From positions 62,001 to 126,000 of the forward strand of contig JAFEBB010000013.1 in NCBI GenBank assembly GCA_018266075.1: a stretch of DNA of 64,000 nucleotides, read 5' to 3'. Made by a program: the position numbers and the translations under genes. The notes beneath the pieces were generated by a model that saw only the letters and a list, made by a program, of their open reading frames with translations, did no database searches and was not told the DNA's origin. Below, one piece after another: positions 1-9,183 of this stretch. Origin of the DNA: Deltaproteobacteria bacterium. GTDB taxonomy: Bacteria > Myxococcota > Myxococcia > Myxococcales > SZAS-1. How positions within the stretch are numbered: position 1 is the stretch's first letter; the number at the start of each line of letters is the position of its first letter.

Positions 1-49
1 CCGCAAGCAGCACCGCCGCCCAAAGTACGACCGCAGCCCGTGCGTGCAT
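1..49 (-). CDS. N-terminal fragment of an exported protein (partial)
   Basis: The minus strand has an ATG at 49-47 preceded by a GAGGG Shine-Dalgarno four bases upstream. The 16 visible codons read MHARAAVVLWAAVLLA, which looks like the start of a Sec signal peptide. The rest lies outside the window, so no function can be given. It would follow prkA on the same strand and could be in the same operon. It does not resemble the start of YeaH/DUF444 or SpoVR, the usual PrkA partners. Confidence 0.4.
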   Translation of the reverse strand, partial: MHARAAVVLWAAVLLA

Positions 50-92
50 GGTGCCCTCGCGCAACCCCGAGCACACCACGCTATCCGATTGC

Positions 93-2351
93 TCAGTCCG
101 CGTAGCGTCGCTTCATCAGCGACAAGATCGCGTCGCGCGCGCAGTGCTCGCAGTACTTGTAGCGAGTGGTCATCGTCTTCAGCATGGTTTCGATCTGCGC
201 GAGCTCCTTGGGGAGCAGCGACCTCGCCTCGTCGTTCAGGTAGCGGTAGTAGTTGTCGCGCACGCGCCGAATCACCTTTTTGCGCTCGCCGAAGTAGTGG
301 TCGCGCAGCCGCCGGAAGAGATCCGGGAAGATCTTCTCGTACTGCATGCTCGGATCATCCGGGTGCTCGAGCTTGTGCGCGCCAATGCTGGCGATCAGCG
401 AGCGCCGGAAGTCGCCGCGGTCGTCGCCCTCGGGCATCACGATGGACTCCATCTCCACCATGATGTTCTCGTCGGGCTTCTCGTACGCGCCGGTGATCTT
501 GTTGCGCATCTTCTCGCCCTTCACGAAGGCCGAGACGAACTGCACGTAGCGCTCGAAGAGCTCGCGGTACTGCTGCTCGCTCACCAGGCCCATCGACTCG
601 CGGACCTCCTCGTCCACGGCCTCGAGGAACTCGGCCTCCGCCACGCGCACGAACTCCTCGTGGTCGTGGTAGCCGTCGACGACCTCCTGCTGCAGGAACT
701 CGTAGACGCTCTTGTCCTTCACCAAATGGTCGAGCTCTTCGAGCACGGCCTGCGCGGTGAGGCAGCGGTGGTTCTCGAGCTGCGCGGCGTTGAGCAGCAC
801 TGTCTTGATCTCGCGCGCGCTCGCGCCGAGCCGGCCCTCGTAGTTCGGGTAGCTGTCGCTCTCGCGCGCGATCTGCGGCAGCGCCTTCTTCAGCTCCTTG
901 GCGTGCGTGAGCCCCAGGCGATCCGGCGCAGAGCCCGAGTCATAGAGGCGCAGCTTCTCGAGCGGAGCGAGGTCGTCGATGATCTCGCGCAGCTCGCCTT
1001 TGTAACGATCCGGTATCGGCTTCTTGAGCCGCGTGAGGACCGCCCAGAGCGCGGCCACCTCCGTCGCGTGCGGCGCCACGTGCTTGCCCACCGACGTGCT
1101 CGTCACGCGCTCCGCGTAGATCTCGTCCTCCACGCTCGAGCGGCGCAGGTACGGCACGCGCACCAGCTCGATGCGCCCCTTGAACGAGGGGAAGTCCGGT
1201 ATCTCCTTGAACGCCGAGAGGTGCTTCTCGTTGCTCGACGCCAGCAGCACCTCATCGAGCTGCAAGAGGAAGTAGTCCATCGGCACCTGCGAGGTCTCGA
1301 TGGTGCCGAGCAGGTACTTGAAGGCCTCGAGCGGACGCTTGAGCAAGTCCGAGTAGTCGATGATGCCGCGGTTCGCCGACACCAGCGGTCCGTGCGGCTC
1401 GAAGATGACCATGTTCTGCAAGGCCGCCGGCAAGTTCGCGACGGACTTGTCCGCCGTGAGTTGGTGCATCGACGCATCCACGCTCATCTGCGGCTCCACC
1501 GTCACCGCTGCCTGCTGGTAGCGCTTGGAGACGTAGAACCGCTCGATCTGCACGTGCCGCATCACCTGCTGAAAGTCGCCGCCGTAGCTCTGCAACAGGC
1601 CCGAGTAGATCTGCCGGCACTTATGGCAGAGCTCGCCGTCGAGCACGTAGTCGCTGAGCACGAAGTCCACGTTCTGCGGGCTCTGCTCGCTGTTCTTCGC
1701 CTCGCAGGTGCGCTCCAGCAGCTTCTTCCGCTCACCGCGCGGGATCAGGAAGAGCGGGTGGTCCTTCATCTCGCAGACGATGCGCGCGTCGATGGCGTCG
1801 CCTTCGAGGTGCGCGAAGGTGCTCACGTCGCTGCTGCCCTCGCCGCCCTTGCCGCCAAACCCAATGCTCCCCTTCACGAGCTTGCTCGAGGGGAACACCC
1901 AGTTCACGCGGTACAGCGCGCCCTGCGGCTCGCGCGAGTACTGCTCCATCGCGCGCATCACGGCGCCGATGAGGCTGCTCTTGGCCGAGCCGTTGGGCCC
2001 GTGCAGCAGGATGAGCTTGTTGATGCGCCCCGCGCGCACGAAGCTGCCGATGATCCGGTAGATCGCGTTCTGCACTTCCTCGTGGCCAGCGACGCGGCCC
2101 TCGCGCGCGTCGGCGCCGACGAGATCGAAGAGCTTGAAGCGCCGCACCGGGCCGATGGGCGTCTCGCGCTGCTCCGAGCCGAAGAAGTCGAAGACGTCCT
2201 TCACGTACTGCGCGGCGTTGCGCGCCTGGAGGCGGGGCGCCTTGAGGAACACGTCCTCCATGTACTCCTCGAACGAGAGGATCATCCGGTTCTGCACGAA
2301 CGCGGACTTCACCTCGTCGCCGACGCTCTTCAGATAGCTGCGCGCTTGCAT
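93..2351 (-). CDS. prkA: PrkA-family serine protein kinase
   Basis: Cytoplasmic PrkA/YeaG-type protein of 752 residues, somewhat longer than the roughly 640-residue family norm. It has the AAA-like PrkA domain with a P-loop GPNGSAKS at residues 118-125 and a C-terminal kinase-like PrkA region. Extra features are a CHKC pair in the middle (GELCHKCRQIY) and a C-terminal CEHC pair, which could bind metal; this is inference. In other bacteria PrkA phosphorylates proteins during nutrient stress or sporulation, often next to yeaH and spoVR, which are not seen here. The start is set by ATG 2351-2349 with a GGGAGAG ribosome site; the open frame continues upstream only as antisense of the next gene. 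It is divergent from the lipoprotein at 2554, sharing about 200 bp of promoter region. Confidence 0.9.
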   Translation of the reverse strand: MQARSYLKSVGDEVKSAFVQNRMILSFEEYMEDVFLKAPRLQARNAAQYVKDVFDFFGSEQRETPIGPVRRFKLFDLVGADAREGRVAGHEEVQNAIYRIIGSFVRAGRINKLILLHGPNGSAKSSLIGAVMRAMEQYSREPQGALYRVNWVFPSSKLVKGSIGFGGKGGEGSSDVSTFAHLEGDAIDARIVCEMKDHPLFLIPRGERKKLLERTCEAKNSEQSPQNVDFVLSDYVLDGELCHKCRQIYSGLLQSYGGDFQQVMRHVQIERFYVSKRYQQAAVTVEPQMSVDASMHQLTADKSVANLPAALQNMVIFEPHGPLVSANRGIIDYSDLLKRPLEAFKYLLGTIETSQVPMDYFLLQLDEVLLASSNEKHLSAFKEIPDFPSFKGRIELVRVPYLRRSSVEDEIYAERVTSTSVGKHVAPHATEVAALWAVLTRLKKPIPDRYKGELREIIDDLAPLEKLRLYDSGSAPDRLGLTHAKELKKALPQIARESDSYPNYEGRLGASAREIKTVLLNAAQLENHRCLTAQAVLEELDHLVKDKSVYEFLQQEVVDGYHDHEEFVRVAEAEFLEAVDEEVRESMGLVSEQQYRELFERYVQFVSAFVKGEKMRNKITGAYEKPDENIMVEMESIVMPEGDDRGDFRRSLIASIGAHKLEHPDDPSMQYEKIFPDLFRRLRDHYFGERKKVIRRVRDNYYRYLNDEARSLLPKELAQIETMLKTMTTRYKYCEHCARDAILSLMKRRYAD

Positions 2352-2553
2352 GCACTCTCCCGCGCGGGTCACGCGCACCTCGAAGTGTGACACCTCGAAT
2401 CCAGGCGTGACAACGGACCGGCTCGCCAGGGCTCGGTTGCACCGCTGGCAGAGGTTTCCACGAGCAGTTTTCCAGAGGCGGAATCCAGAGCTGGACATGC
2501 TAGAAATCTCGGTCCCGCGGGTGGCCAGGAGCCCGGGGGCAAAGGGACGCGCC

Positions 2554-5469
2554 ATGTCCAACCGGCTTTTTGCGTGCTGCGCCATCCTCGGGGCGCTGGC
2601 GATCACGGGCTGCTTCAAGAGCCCCGGCGGCCCGGCCCAGACGCCGCCCAAGAACTGCACGGCCAACACGGACTGCACGGCTGGCAATCGCTGCGTGAGC
2701 GGCGCCTGCCAGCCTGGCTGCCGCGGAGACACCGACTGCCCCAACAATGGCCGCTGCAACGCGGATGGCACTTGTGGCACGCGCCCGGCGTGCTCGGTGG
2801 ACACGGACTGCCCCGCGGCGTTCGTCTGCCAGGGCGGCACCTGCGCCTGCACCACCGACTACGCCTGCTGGACCGAGCTCGACGGCGGCCTGCCCGACAC
2901 GAGCCTCATCTGCGTCACGGGCAAGTGCCAGAGCTCCTCGAACTGCACCAGCAACGCGGACTGCACCGACGGCCGCTACTGCGGCCCGGCGAGCGTGTGC
3001 ACGGCGCCTTGCCTGCAGGACTCGGACTGCGGCGGCACCAGCCAGCTCGGCGGCGCCCTCACCTGCCACGACGGCCAGTGCACCTCGCCCTGCATCGCGG
3101 ACTCGGTCCCGAACGGCGGCGCGGGTGGCTGCCGCGACGGCCAGATCTGCACCAACGGCCTCTGCGTGCCCGAGCAGTGCGCCACCTTCGCCGACTGCGG
3201 CGACCCGACGCTCTACTGCACCAGCGCCACGCACGGTCACTGCGCAGCGGTCCAGATCTGCGACCCGACGATTCCGGACGCGTGCGGCCCGGTGTCCGAG
3301 TGCACCACCTACACCGCGGACACCTGCCCGCCGGGCTTCAATTGTAACCAACCGGTTTGCATCGCCGAGACGGCCTGCCTCACCGACGCCCAGTGCAACC
3401 AGGACCAGATCTGCGAGTTCGGCGGCTGCCGGACGGCGCCCGCGTGCAACGTGTCCAGCGACTGCCCGGGCAACGACGACTGCATCGGCGGCCACTGCGT
3501 GCAGCACGTCTGCCGGGGACCCGGCGACTGCGCGGGCGGCCAGATCTGCTCCGGCGGCATCTGCCAGGCCCCGAACGACGGCGGCGACGTGGACCACGTG
3601 CGGCTGCTGACGCCAATTCCGACTCTGGAAGTGGGCCAGACCGAGCAGCTCGCGGCGGTGGCGCTGACGGCCTCCGGCATCGCGCGCTCGGTCGACCACT
3701 TCGAATGGAGCACCTCGCCCGATGGCGGCGCCGCGACCGTGGACGCGAACGGCTTGCTGACGGCCGTCGCGCCCGGAACCGCGACGCTCACCGTGGGCTT
3801 CACCAAACCCAACGGCACCCAGGCCACGCCGGACACGGCCACGTTCAACGTCATCGCTGCTGCCACGGGCGGACGCGTGCTCGTGGTCGACAGCATCACC
3901 GGCGCGCCCATCTCGGGTGCGAACGTGCGGCTCTGCCAGGGCTACGACGGCGGCAGCTGCGTCGCCGCGACCGACCTCACGACCGACGCCAGTGGCACCG
4001 CGAACTTCACCGCGCCCACGAGCGCCTACGACCTCTCCGCCGCCGATCCGACGCTCGACTCGAGTGGCCGACCCGTCCACGACATCGTGCACCTGCTGGG
4101 GATCACGACCACCGACGTACTCATCCCGTTGCCGGTGAACGCTGCCGGCGAGGCCGCGGGGTTCACGGGCAGCATCGACTTCAGCCAGGTGCAAACGACG
4201 GGCGGCGTGAGGGTCGGTCTCGCGGGCTCGTCGATACCGGACCTGGCCTCGTTCGACCTCACAGACATCGTCGGCCAGCAGCCCTGGACCGCGAAGGCGA
4301 CCGTGGACACGGGCACCATCGGTGGCATCGGCGGCATTGGCGGCATCCAGCTGCCTGGCCTCGATGGCGGAACGATCAGCGTGCCCATGACCGGCGCAAC
4401 CGTGGCCGATGTCGATCAGCTCGGCGGCCTGCCTGTCAGCGTGCGCATCAAGGACACCGTCTACGCGCTCGGAACGCCCGGTCTGCGCGCGGGCTGGGCC
4501 TTCGCCGGCCGCGTGGACGCGCAGCTCTTCTTCGGCTCGTACAGCTCGTCGATCCAGACCGGCGCGCTCGGCGGCGTGCTGCCCTTCTTCGGCGCCTTCA
4601 ACCACGGCCTGCGCGCGGCCATCGACGAGAGCTCGCTGCCCCTGGTGCTCGACCGCGAGGACCTCGATGGCAACGGCGTCTGCGAGGACACCAGCATCTG
4701 TGGAAACGGCGGCCAGCGCCTGCCCGACTACGCCCACTTCCCCAGCCGGCTCTTCGCGCCCGCGCAGCCGCAGAGCCTCCGCGTGGACGTGCTCACGCCC
4801 TCGGGCCCGAGCGGCACCGGCCAGATCATCCTCCTCGCCGGCGCGCAGGTGCCCGGCGCCGGTCTCCTGCCGCTCGGGTTGACGTCGGCCACGCCCGGCG
4901 CGGGCCAGGCGGACACCGTCGTTCGACTGGCGCCGCTCTACGGCGGCTTCGAGGCCTCGGGCTACGCGCTGCTGGCGATGGCCACCCCGGGCGGGAACGG
5001 CACGGGCGTGGGCAGCAACGACGGCGGGGTCACCGTGACCCAGGCCGCGGGCGTCTCGGTGGCCCTCGCCCGCGACGGCACCTTGCCCCAGCAGGTCGAC
5101 TTGAGCGCCGCCATGATGCCGTTCTTCGCCAACCCCCACTACGACCCGGCTGGTCGGAATTTCACGCCCGGCGATGGCTGGTCGACCCTCGCCCCGGCCG
5201 CGCAGCTGCTACGCTTGGCCGTGGTGGGGACCCAGCAACGCGCCTTCGTCTATGCGTCGCCGCAGGCCATCCTTGGCGGCTTTCAGGTTCCGCTCGCGCC
5301 AGGCAGCCCGGCGAGCGACCCCGCGCTCGACCCCTCGTCGCAGGCCACCGTGGCCGCCCTCCAGCTCCCCCCCGGCGACGACCTGGACGGCCTCGCCTCC
5401 CTCAGCGGCGATACCTTGCTCGACCTTTCTCGTCTGACTCAGGGCTTCTCTCGCGCTCCGGCGCAGTAA
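2554..5469 (+). CDS. Large Cys-rich lipoprotein with Ig-like domain
   Basis: 971-residue secreted lipoprotein. The signal peptide ends in a lipobox (LAITGC, Cys about residue 17). Residues about 30-340 consist of repeated Cys-rich modules of the form C-x4-DC-x(5-8)-C-x(3-5)-G-x-C, typical of myxobacterial surface lipoproteins. A BIG2-type bacterial Ig-like domain follows (VDHVRLLTPIPTLEVGQ onwards, about 350-430), then a carboxypeptidase-regulatory-like fold (GGRVLVVDSITGAPISGANV). The C-terminal half is an unrecognised beta-rich region with a short GGIGGIGGI run. Position 2 after the lipidated Cys is Phe, not Asp, so outer-membrane or surface placement is expected. The start ATG 2554 follows AAAGGGA; earlier in-frame ATGs would lack the signal peptide. 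Function unknown; binding or adhesion is a guess. Confidence 0.85.
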   Translation: MSNRLFACCAILGALAITGCFKSPGGPAQTPPKNCTANTDCTAGNRCVSGACQPGCRGDTDCPNNGRCNADGTCGTRPACSVDTDCPAAFVCQGGTCACTTDYACWTELDGGLPDTSLICVTGKCQSSSNCTSNADCTDGRYCGPASVCTAPCLQDSDCGGTSQLGGALTCHDGQCTSPCIADSVPNGGAGGCRDGQICTNGLCVPEQCATFADCGDPTLYCTSATHGHCAAVQICDPTIPDACGPVSECTTYTADTCPPGFNCNQPVCIAETACLTDAQCNQDQICEFGGCRTAPACNVSSDCPGNDDCIGGHCVQHVCRGPGDCAGGQICSGGICQAPNDGGDVDHVRLLTPIPTLEVGQTEQLAAVALTASGIARSVDHFEWSTSPDGGAATVDANGLLTAVAPGTATLTVGFTKPNGTQATPDTATFNVIAAATGGRVLVVDSITGAPISGANVRLCQGYDGGSCVAATDLTTDASGTANFTAPTSAYDLSAADPTLDSSGRPVHDIVHLLGITTTDVLIPLPVNAAGEAAGFTGSIDFSQVQTTGGVRVGLAGSSIPDLASFDLTDIVGQQPWTAKATVDTGTIGGIGGIGGIQLPGLDGGTISVPMTGATVADVDQLGGLPVSVRIKDTVYALGTPGLRAGWAFAGRVDAQLFFGSYSSSIQTGALGGVLPFFGAFNHGLRAAIDESSLPLVLDREDLDGNGVCEDTSICGNGGQRLPDYAHFPSRLFAPAQPQSLRVDVLTPSGPSGTGQIILLAGAQVPGAGLLPLGLTSATPGAGQADTVVRLAPLYGGFEASGYALLAMATPGGNGTGVGSNDGGVTVTQAAGVSVALARDGTLPQQVDLSAAMMPFFANPHYDPAGRNFTPGDGWSTLAPAAQLLRLAVVGTQQRAFVYASPQAILGGFQVPLAPGSPASDPALDPSSQATVAALQLPPGDDLDGLASLSGDTLLDLSRLTQGFSRAPAQ

Positions 5470-5502
5470 CGGTACAATGCGCCGCACACGGGGATCTGCA
5501 TC

Positions 5503-7023
5503 ATGACCAAGGCACCCATCATCGGCATCGACCTGGGCACGACGAACTCGTGCGCCGCCGTCGTCGAAGAGAACGGAAACGTGAAGCTCATCCCCTACAA
5601 GGGCGGTGACTTCACCATCCCCTCCATCTTCGCCATCGACGACAAGGGCAATGAGCTCATTGGCCACGAGGCCAAGCGCCAGTGGCAGCTCAACCCCAAG
5701 AACACCGTCTACGCGTCGAAGCGGCTCATCGGCCGCAACTTCAAGAGCGACATCGTGGAGACCATGGAGCAAGTGGTCGCCTACGGCATGCGCGAGGGCG
5801 ACAAGAGCGACGTCGTCATCGATGTGGGCAAGAAAACGTTCCACATGTCGGACATCGCCGCGCGCATCCTCGACAAGATCCGCAAGGTCGCGAGCGACTA
5901 CTTGAAGGTCGAGGTGAAGCGCGCGGTGGTCACCGTGCCCGCCTACTTCACCGACCGCCAGCGCCAGGCCGTCAAAGACGCCGGCAAGCTCATCGACCTC
6001 GAGGTGGTGCGCATCATCAACGAGCCCACCGCCGCGAGCTTGGCCTACGGCGTGGGCAAGCAGCTCAACGAGAAGACCATCATCTACGATCTCGGCGGCG
6101 GCACGTTCGACGTGTCGGTCATCGAGATTCGCGATCGCGTCTTCGAGGTGAAGTCCACCGGCGGCGACATCTTCCTCGGTGGCATCGACTTCGACAACGC
6201 GATGATCCACTACGTGCTCGAAGACTTTCAGAAGAAGCACGGCGTCGATCTCTCGGGCGATCCCGTCGCCATGCAGCGCATCAAGGACCTGGCCGAGCGC
6301 GTGAAGATTGACCTCTCCGCGCGCGCCGAGGCGCCCTTCAACATCCCCTTCGTCACCATGACGCCGCAGGGCATGCCGCTGAACATCGAGATGGTGTTCA
6401 CGCGCAAGAAGCTCGAGGAGCTCACCGAGAAGCTGGTGGCCAAGACCCTGGAGATCGTGGCCAAGGTGCTCGTCGACTCCGGCCTGCAGATGAAGGACAT
6501 CGACCAGGTGATGCTCGTGGGCGGCCAGACGCGCATGCCCATCGTCCAGGAGCGCCTCACCAAGTTCTTCGGCAAGGCGCCCAGCAAGGGCGTGCACCCC
6601 GACGAGGCCGTGGCCATTGGCGCGGCGCTCTACGCGCACTCGCTCGAGGACAACTCCTCCACCAAGATCCAGCTGCTCGACGTGATCCCCATGGCCATTG
6701 GCCTGGAGAAGGCGGGCGGCGACTTCCACGTGGTCTTCCCGCGCAACGCGCCCATCCCCAACGCCAAGCAGATCGTGGCCACCACCAGCATCGACGACCA
6801 GGCCGACCTGGCCATGCGCATCTTCCAGGGCGACAACAACAAGGTCGTGCGCAACGAGATGCTGGGTGAGTTCAACTTCGGCGGCATCCGTCCGGCGAAG
6901 GCGGGCCAGGTGAAGGTGGAGATCACCTTCGACGTGAACGTCGAGGGCATCCTCACCATGAGCGCCCGCGATCCCGACACCGGCAAGGTGATGAAGACCA
7001 CGGTGCGCGTGACGCAGAACTAG
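5503..7023 (+). CDS. DnaK-like Hsp70 lacking the C-terminal lid
   Basis: 506-residue Hsp70 homologue. The ATPase domain is intact: GIDLGTTNS phosphate-1 motif at the N terminus, [23 protein letters not shown] phosphate-2 motif and [11 protein letters not shown] adenosine motif. The beta-sandwich substrate domain follows and ends at KTTVRVTQN, so the helical lid of about 100 residues found in a 610-640 residue DnaK is absent, as is the EEVD-like or acidic tail. No dnaJ or grpE is adjacent. Myxobacteria carry many specialised Hsp70s, some needed for motility and development (SglK, StkA), so this is likely an accessory paralogue rather than the housekeeping DnaK. A TACAAT hexamer at 5473-5478, just after the previous stop, could be a -10 box, but no good -35 is seen. 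Confidence 0.88.
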   Translation: MTKAPIIGIDLGTTNSCAAVVEENGNVKLIPYKGGDFTIPSIFAIDDKGNELIGHEAKRQWQLNPKNTVYASKRLIGRNFKSDIVETMEQVVAYGMREGDKSDVVIDVGKKTFHMSDIAARILDKIRKVASDYLKVEVKRAVVTVPAYFTDRQRQAVKDAGKLIDLEVVRIINEPTAASLAYGVGKQLNEKTIIYDLGGGTFDVSVIEIRDRVFEVKSTGGDIFLGGIDFDNAMIHYVLEDFQKKHGVDLSGDPVAMQRIKDLAERVKIDLSARAEAPFNIPFVTMTPQGMPLNIEMVFTRKKLEELTEKLVAKTLEIVAKVLVDSGLQMKDIDQVMLVGGQTRMPIVQERLTKFFGKAPSKGVHPDEAVAIGAALYAHSLEDNSSTKIQLLDVIPMAIGLEKAGGDFHVVFPRNAPIPNAKQIVATTSIDDQADLAMRIFQGDNNKVVRNEMLGEFNFGGIRPAKAGQVKVEITFDVNVEGILTMSARDPDTGKVMKTTVRVTQN

Positions 7024-7047
7024 CGGCCGTCGAAAACGAGGTCGTTC

Positions 7048-8052
7048 ATGCGCCGCGCCCTGCCCTTGCTCGCGCTGGCCATGCTCGAGCTCGGGTGCCA
7101 CAAGCCGGTGCACGCGTACCACGCGGCCGCCGACCACTTCACCGCCTCGTTTCCCGGAACGCCGAAGCGCGAGGTCTCCGAGGACGGCAAGACCACCTCG
7201 TGGACGGCCGTCGATCTCGATCAGACCGAGTACGACGTCTCGCTCTCGAAGCTCGAGGCGACCACGCTCTCCACGCGCATCACCAGCGAAGTGCTGCTGG
7301 AGAAGGTCGCCGGCGCGCTGGAGAAGATCGGCGCCCACCAGACCCGCGCCGCGCCCGTGACGCTCGCCGGCCACTTCGCTGGCCAGGAGGCGGACTACGT
7401 GAGCGCCGAGAAGCACGTCGAGTACCGCTTCAAGCGCTACGTGGTGGGCCACAACCTCTTCCAGGTGCTGGTCGTCGGCACATCGGACAAGCTGCACACG
7501 CCGCGCGCCGACGCGTTCCTGGACTCGTTCACCGTCGACGCCGATGCCGTCGCGGAGGCGGCGCCGCGCTACTGCGGCGGCGAGGTTCGTGCGGCGAGCT
7601 CATCGGGGCAGGTGTCGGCGGGCTTCGTGGAGAACCCGTCGGTGATGGATCCCGTCCACATCGACAACGCGCCCGGGCCGCTGGTGGGCCGCGTGCTGCT
7701 GAGCGACTTCACGGAGTGCAGCGTGACCTCTACGCCGTTGAGCGCCGCGGCGCAGGCCACGCCTGCAAACCTGATCCTCGCGGGCGCGCTCAAGGGTGCC
7801 ATCCAGAACCCCGACGACGAGCACCTGGTGCGCCAGAAGGACATCACCGTCGACGGCTTCCCGGCGATCGAGTTCGAGATCTCCATCGAGAAGGGCCGGC
7901 GGCACACCTGGGGCCGCTTCGTGTTCGCCAACGGCTGGCTCGACCAGGCCCTCACCGTGGCCCCGCCCGAGGACGTGGGCGTGCGCCAGGTGCAGCGCTT
8001 CCTGGACTCGATGCACGTGGGCGCGAACCGGCCGCAGGCGTCGGCTCAGTAG
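7048..8052 (+). CDS. Putative lipoprotein, conserved unknown
   Basis: 334 residues. The N terminus MRRALPLLALAMLELGC is a short lipoprotein signal with Cys at 17. The mature part has two repeats of a pattern beginning with FTASFPGTPKREV and ending with FLDSFTVDAD or FLDSMHV, suggesting two related domains of about 150 residues; the same SFPG-TPK opening occurs in many uncharacterised secreted proteins. The start at 7048 has a GAGGT ribosome site. It lies 24 bp after the Hsp70-like gene on the same strand and may be cotranscribed with it. Its stop overlaps the stop of the convergent gene at 8046 by seven bases. No function recognised. Confidence 0.7.
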   Translation: MRRALPLLALAMLELGCHKPVHAYHAAADHFTASFPGTPKREVSEDGKTTSWTAVDLDQTEYDVSLSKLEATTLSTRITSEVLLEKVAGALEKIGAHQTRAAPVTLAGHFAGQEADYVSAEKHVEYRFKRYVVGHNLFQVLVVGTSDKLHTPRADAFLDSFTVDADAVAEAAPRYCGGEVRAASSSGQVSAGFVENPSVMDPVHIDNAPGPLVGRVLLSDFTECSVTSTPLSAAAQATPANLILAGALKGAIQNPDDEHLVRQKDITVDGFPAIEFEISIEKGRRHTWGRFVFANGWLDQALTVAPPEDVGVRQVQRFLDSMHVGANRPQASAQ

Positions 8053-9116
8053 GCCGCGACTTCCGAGACGCAGCCCGCGTCCGCGTCGTTGGCGGCCGCG
8101 CGCACCTTCACGCTGAGCGAAGTGGCCGCGACGGGCGGATCGAAGACCAACAGCTCGCTGCTCCCGTACGAGGGACCGAAGGTGAACTCGCCGGCGCCGA
8201 ACAAGCGCGGATCGACGATGGGCTGGCCGGGTGCGACGTCGATCGGACCGCCGTCGTCGAGCTGGAGCTCCACACGGGTGGCCGCAGGCTCCTTCTTCGC
8301 GCGCGCTTCGCTCTCCAGACAGCCGGGCGCGAGCCGAATGAGCCGCACTTGCGCGTTCGCCGGCAGCTTGGCGACGACGGCCTGGTCAACGGGCAGCTTC
8401 TCCGACGTCGTCGGCTTGCCGTCCACGAGCGCGCGGTGGCCGGGCGCCTTGAGCGCGAGCGGCGGTAAGAAGTCGCGATAGCCCTCCTTGCCCGGCACGA
8501 GCTTGTCGCCCGAGAGCGTCCAGCGCTTCTCCGTGCCGCCGAGCTCCACCAGCCCTTCGCCGCCATCCGGCCGCGTGACCTTCACCCGCTTCACGCGCGA
8601 GAGCTCGAAGACGTCACCGCCGCCGTCGCTGGCGAAGCTGAAGCCCTCCGGACCGCCGAGCGCGAGCACCGGCGCGCCATCGGCCCCGTCGCGCAGGAAG
8701 CTCGCCTGCAGGAGCTGCTTCGGCCCGTGCCCGACGATGGTCAGCACCACGGGCTGCTCGTCGGGATCGTCGGCGCTCGCGGTGACGGCCAGCACTTCAC
8801 CCGCGCTCCCGAGCGGGCGCAGCTCCACGTGCTCGAGCTGCCGCGCCATCGGCACGTTGAAGCGCGCGCGCTCCTCGAACACCGGCGCGCCCGCGTCGGG
8901 CACCTGCTTGCCGCGGCCGTAGAAGGCCACCGCGAGCTCGTCGCCCTTCCGCTCCACGCGCGCGAGCAGCGGCTCCTTGGCGAAGCCGTCGAGCCAACGC
9001 TCGTCGAGGGCGGTCACGTTCTCGCCGGCGCGCTTCTGGCCCAGCTCCGAATCAGCGAACGGACCGGCGTCGGGCTCCGCGGCGAGCGCGGCCAACAGAA
9101 CGAGCGTGGCGATCAT
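8046..9116 (-). CDS. Exported protein of unknown function
   Basis: 356 residues with a short signal peptide (MIATLVLLAALAAEPDAG). The C-terminal half contains beta-rich sequence with PGCLESEARAKK and ends in SLSVKVRAAANDADAGCVSE; the two well-spaced cysteines and the ending are reminiscent of the NADase-type glycan-binding (discoidin-like) domain seen in many myxobacterial secreted proteins. That assignment is tentative. It lies downstream of the acyl-CoA synthetase on the same strand, but a strong hairpin at 9134-9164 separates them and no clear Shine-Dalgarno precedes the ATG at 9116-9114. Confidence 0.6.
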   Translation of the reverse strand: MIATLVLLAALAAEPDAGPFADSELGQKRAGENVTALDERWLDGFAKEPLLARVERKGDELAVAFYGRGKQVPDAGAPVFEERARFNVPMARQLEHVELRPLGSAGEVLAVTASADDPDEQPVVLTIVGHGPKQLLQASFLRDGADGAPVLALGGPEGFSFASDGGGDVFELSRVKRVKVTRPDGGEGLVELGGTEKRWTLSGDKLVPGKEGYRDFLPPLALKAPGHRALVDGKPTTSEKLPVDQAVVAKLPANAQVRLIRLAPGCLESEARAKKEPAATRVELQLDDGGPIDVAPGQPIVDPRLFGAGEFTFGPSYGSSELLVFDPPVAATSLSVKVRAAANDADAGCVSEVAAY

Positions 9117-9133
9117 GGCGATAGAAACACGAA

Positions 9134-9164
9134 GCCCGCTCGAGCCGAATCGGCGCGAGCGGGC
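9134..9164 (-). terminator. Strong hairpin after acyl-CoA synthetase gene
   Basis: GCCCGCTCG at 9134-9142 pairs with CGAGCGGGC at 9156-9164. After one mismatch GCCG pairs with CGGC around an AAT loop. On the minus strand it is followed by a T-rich stretch (TTCGTGTTTC). It lies 19 bases past the stop of the synthetase gene and ends 18 bases before the ATG of the next gene. Confidence 0.6.
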
Positions 9165-9183
9165 CCAAGTGCGGACGGACTGC

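Noticed and set aside
48-2390. 780-codon open frame antisense to prkA
   Set aside because: Shadow of GC-rich coding; Leu/Arg/His-rich product with no domain, while the other strand encodes a clear PrkA kinase.
2500-5139. 879-codon open frame antisense to the Cys-rich lipoprotein
   Set aside because: Compositional shadow; product is Arg/Ala/Val low complexity, and the plus frame has signal peptide, Cys modules and Ig domain.
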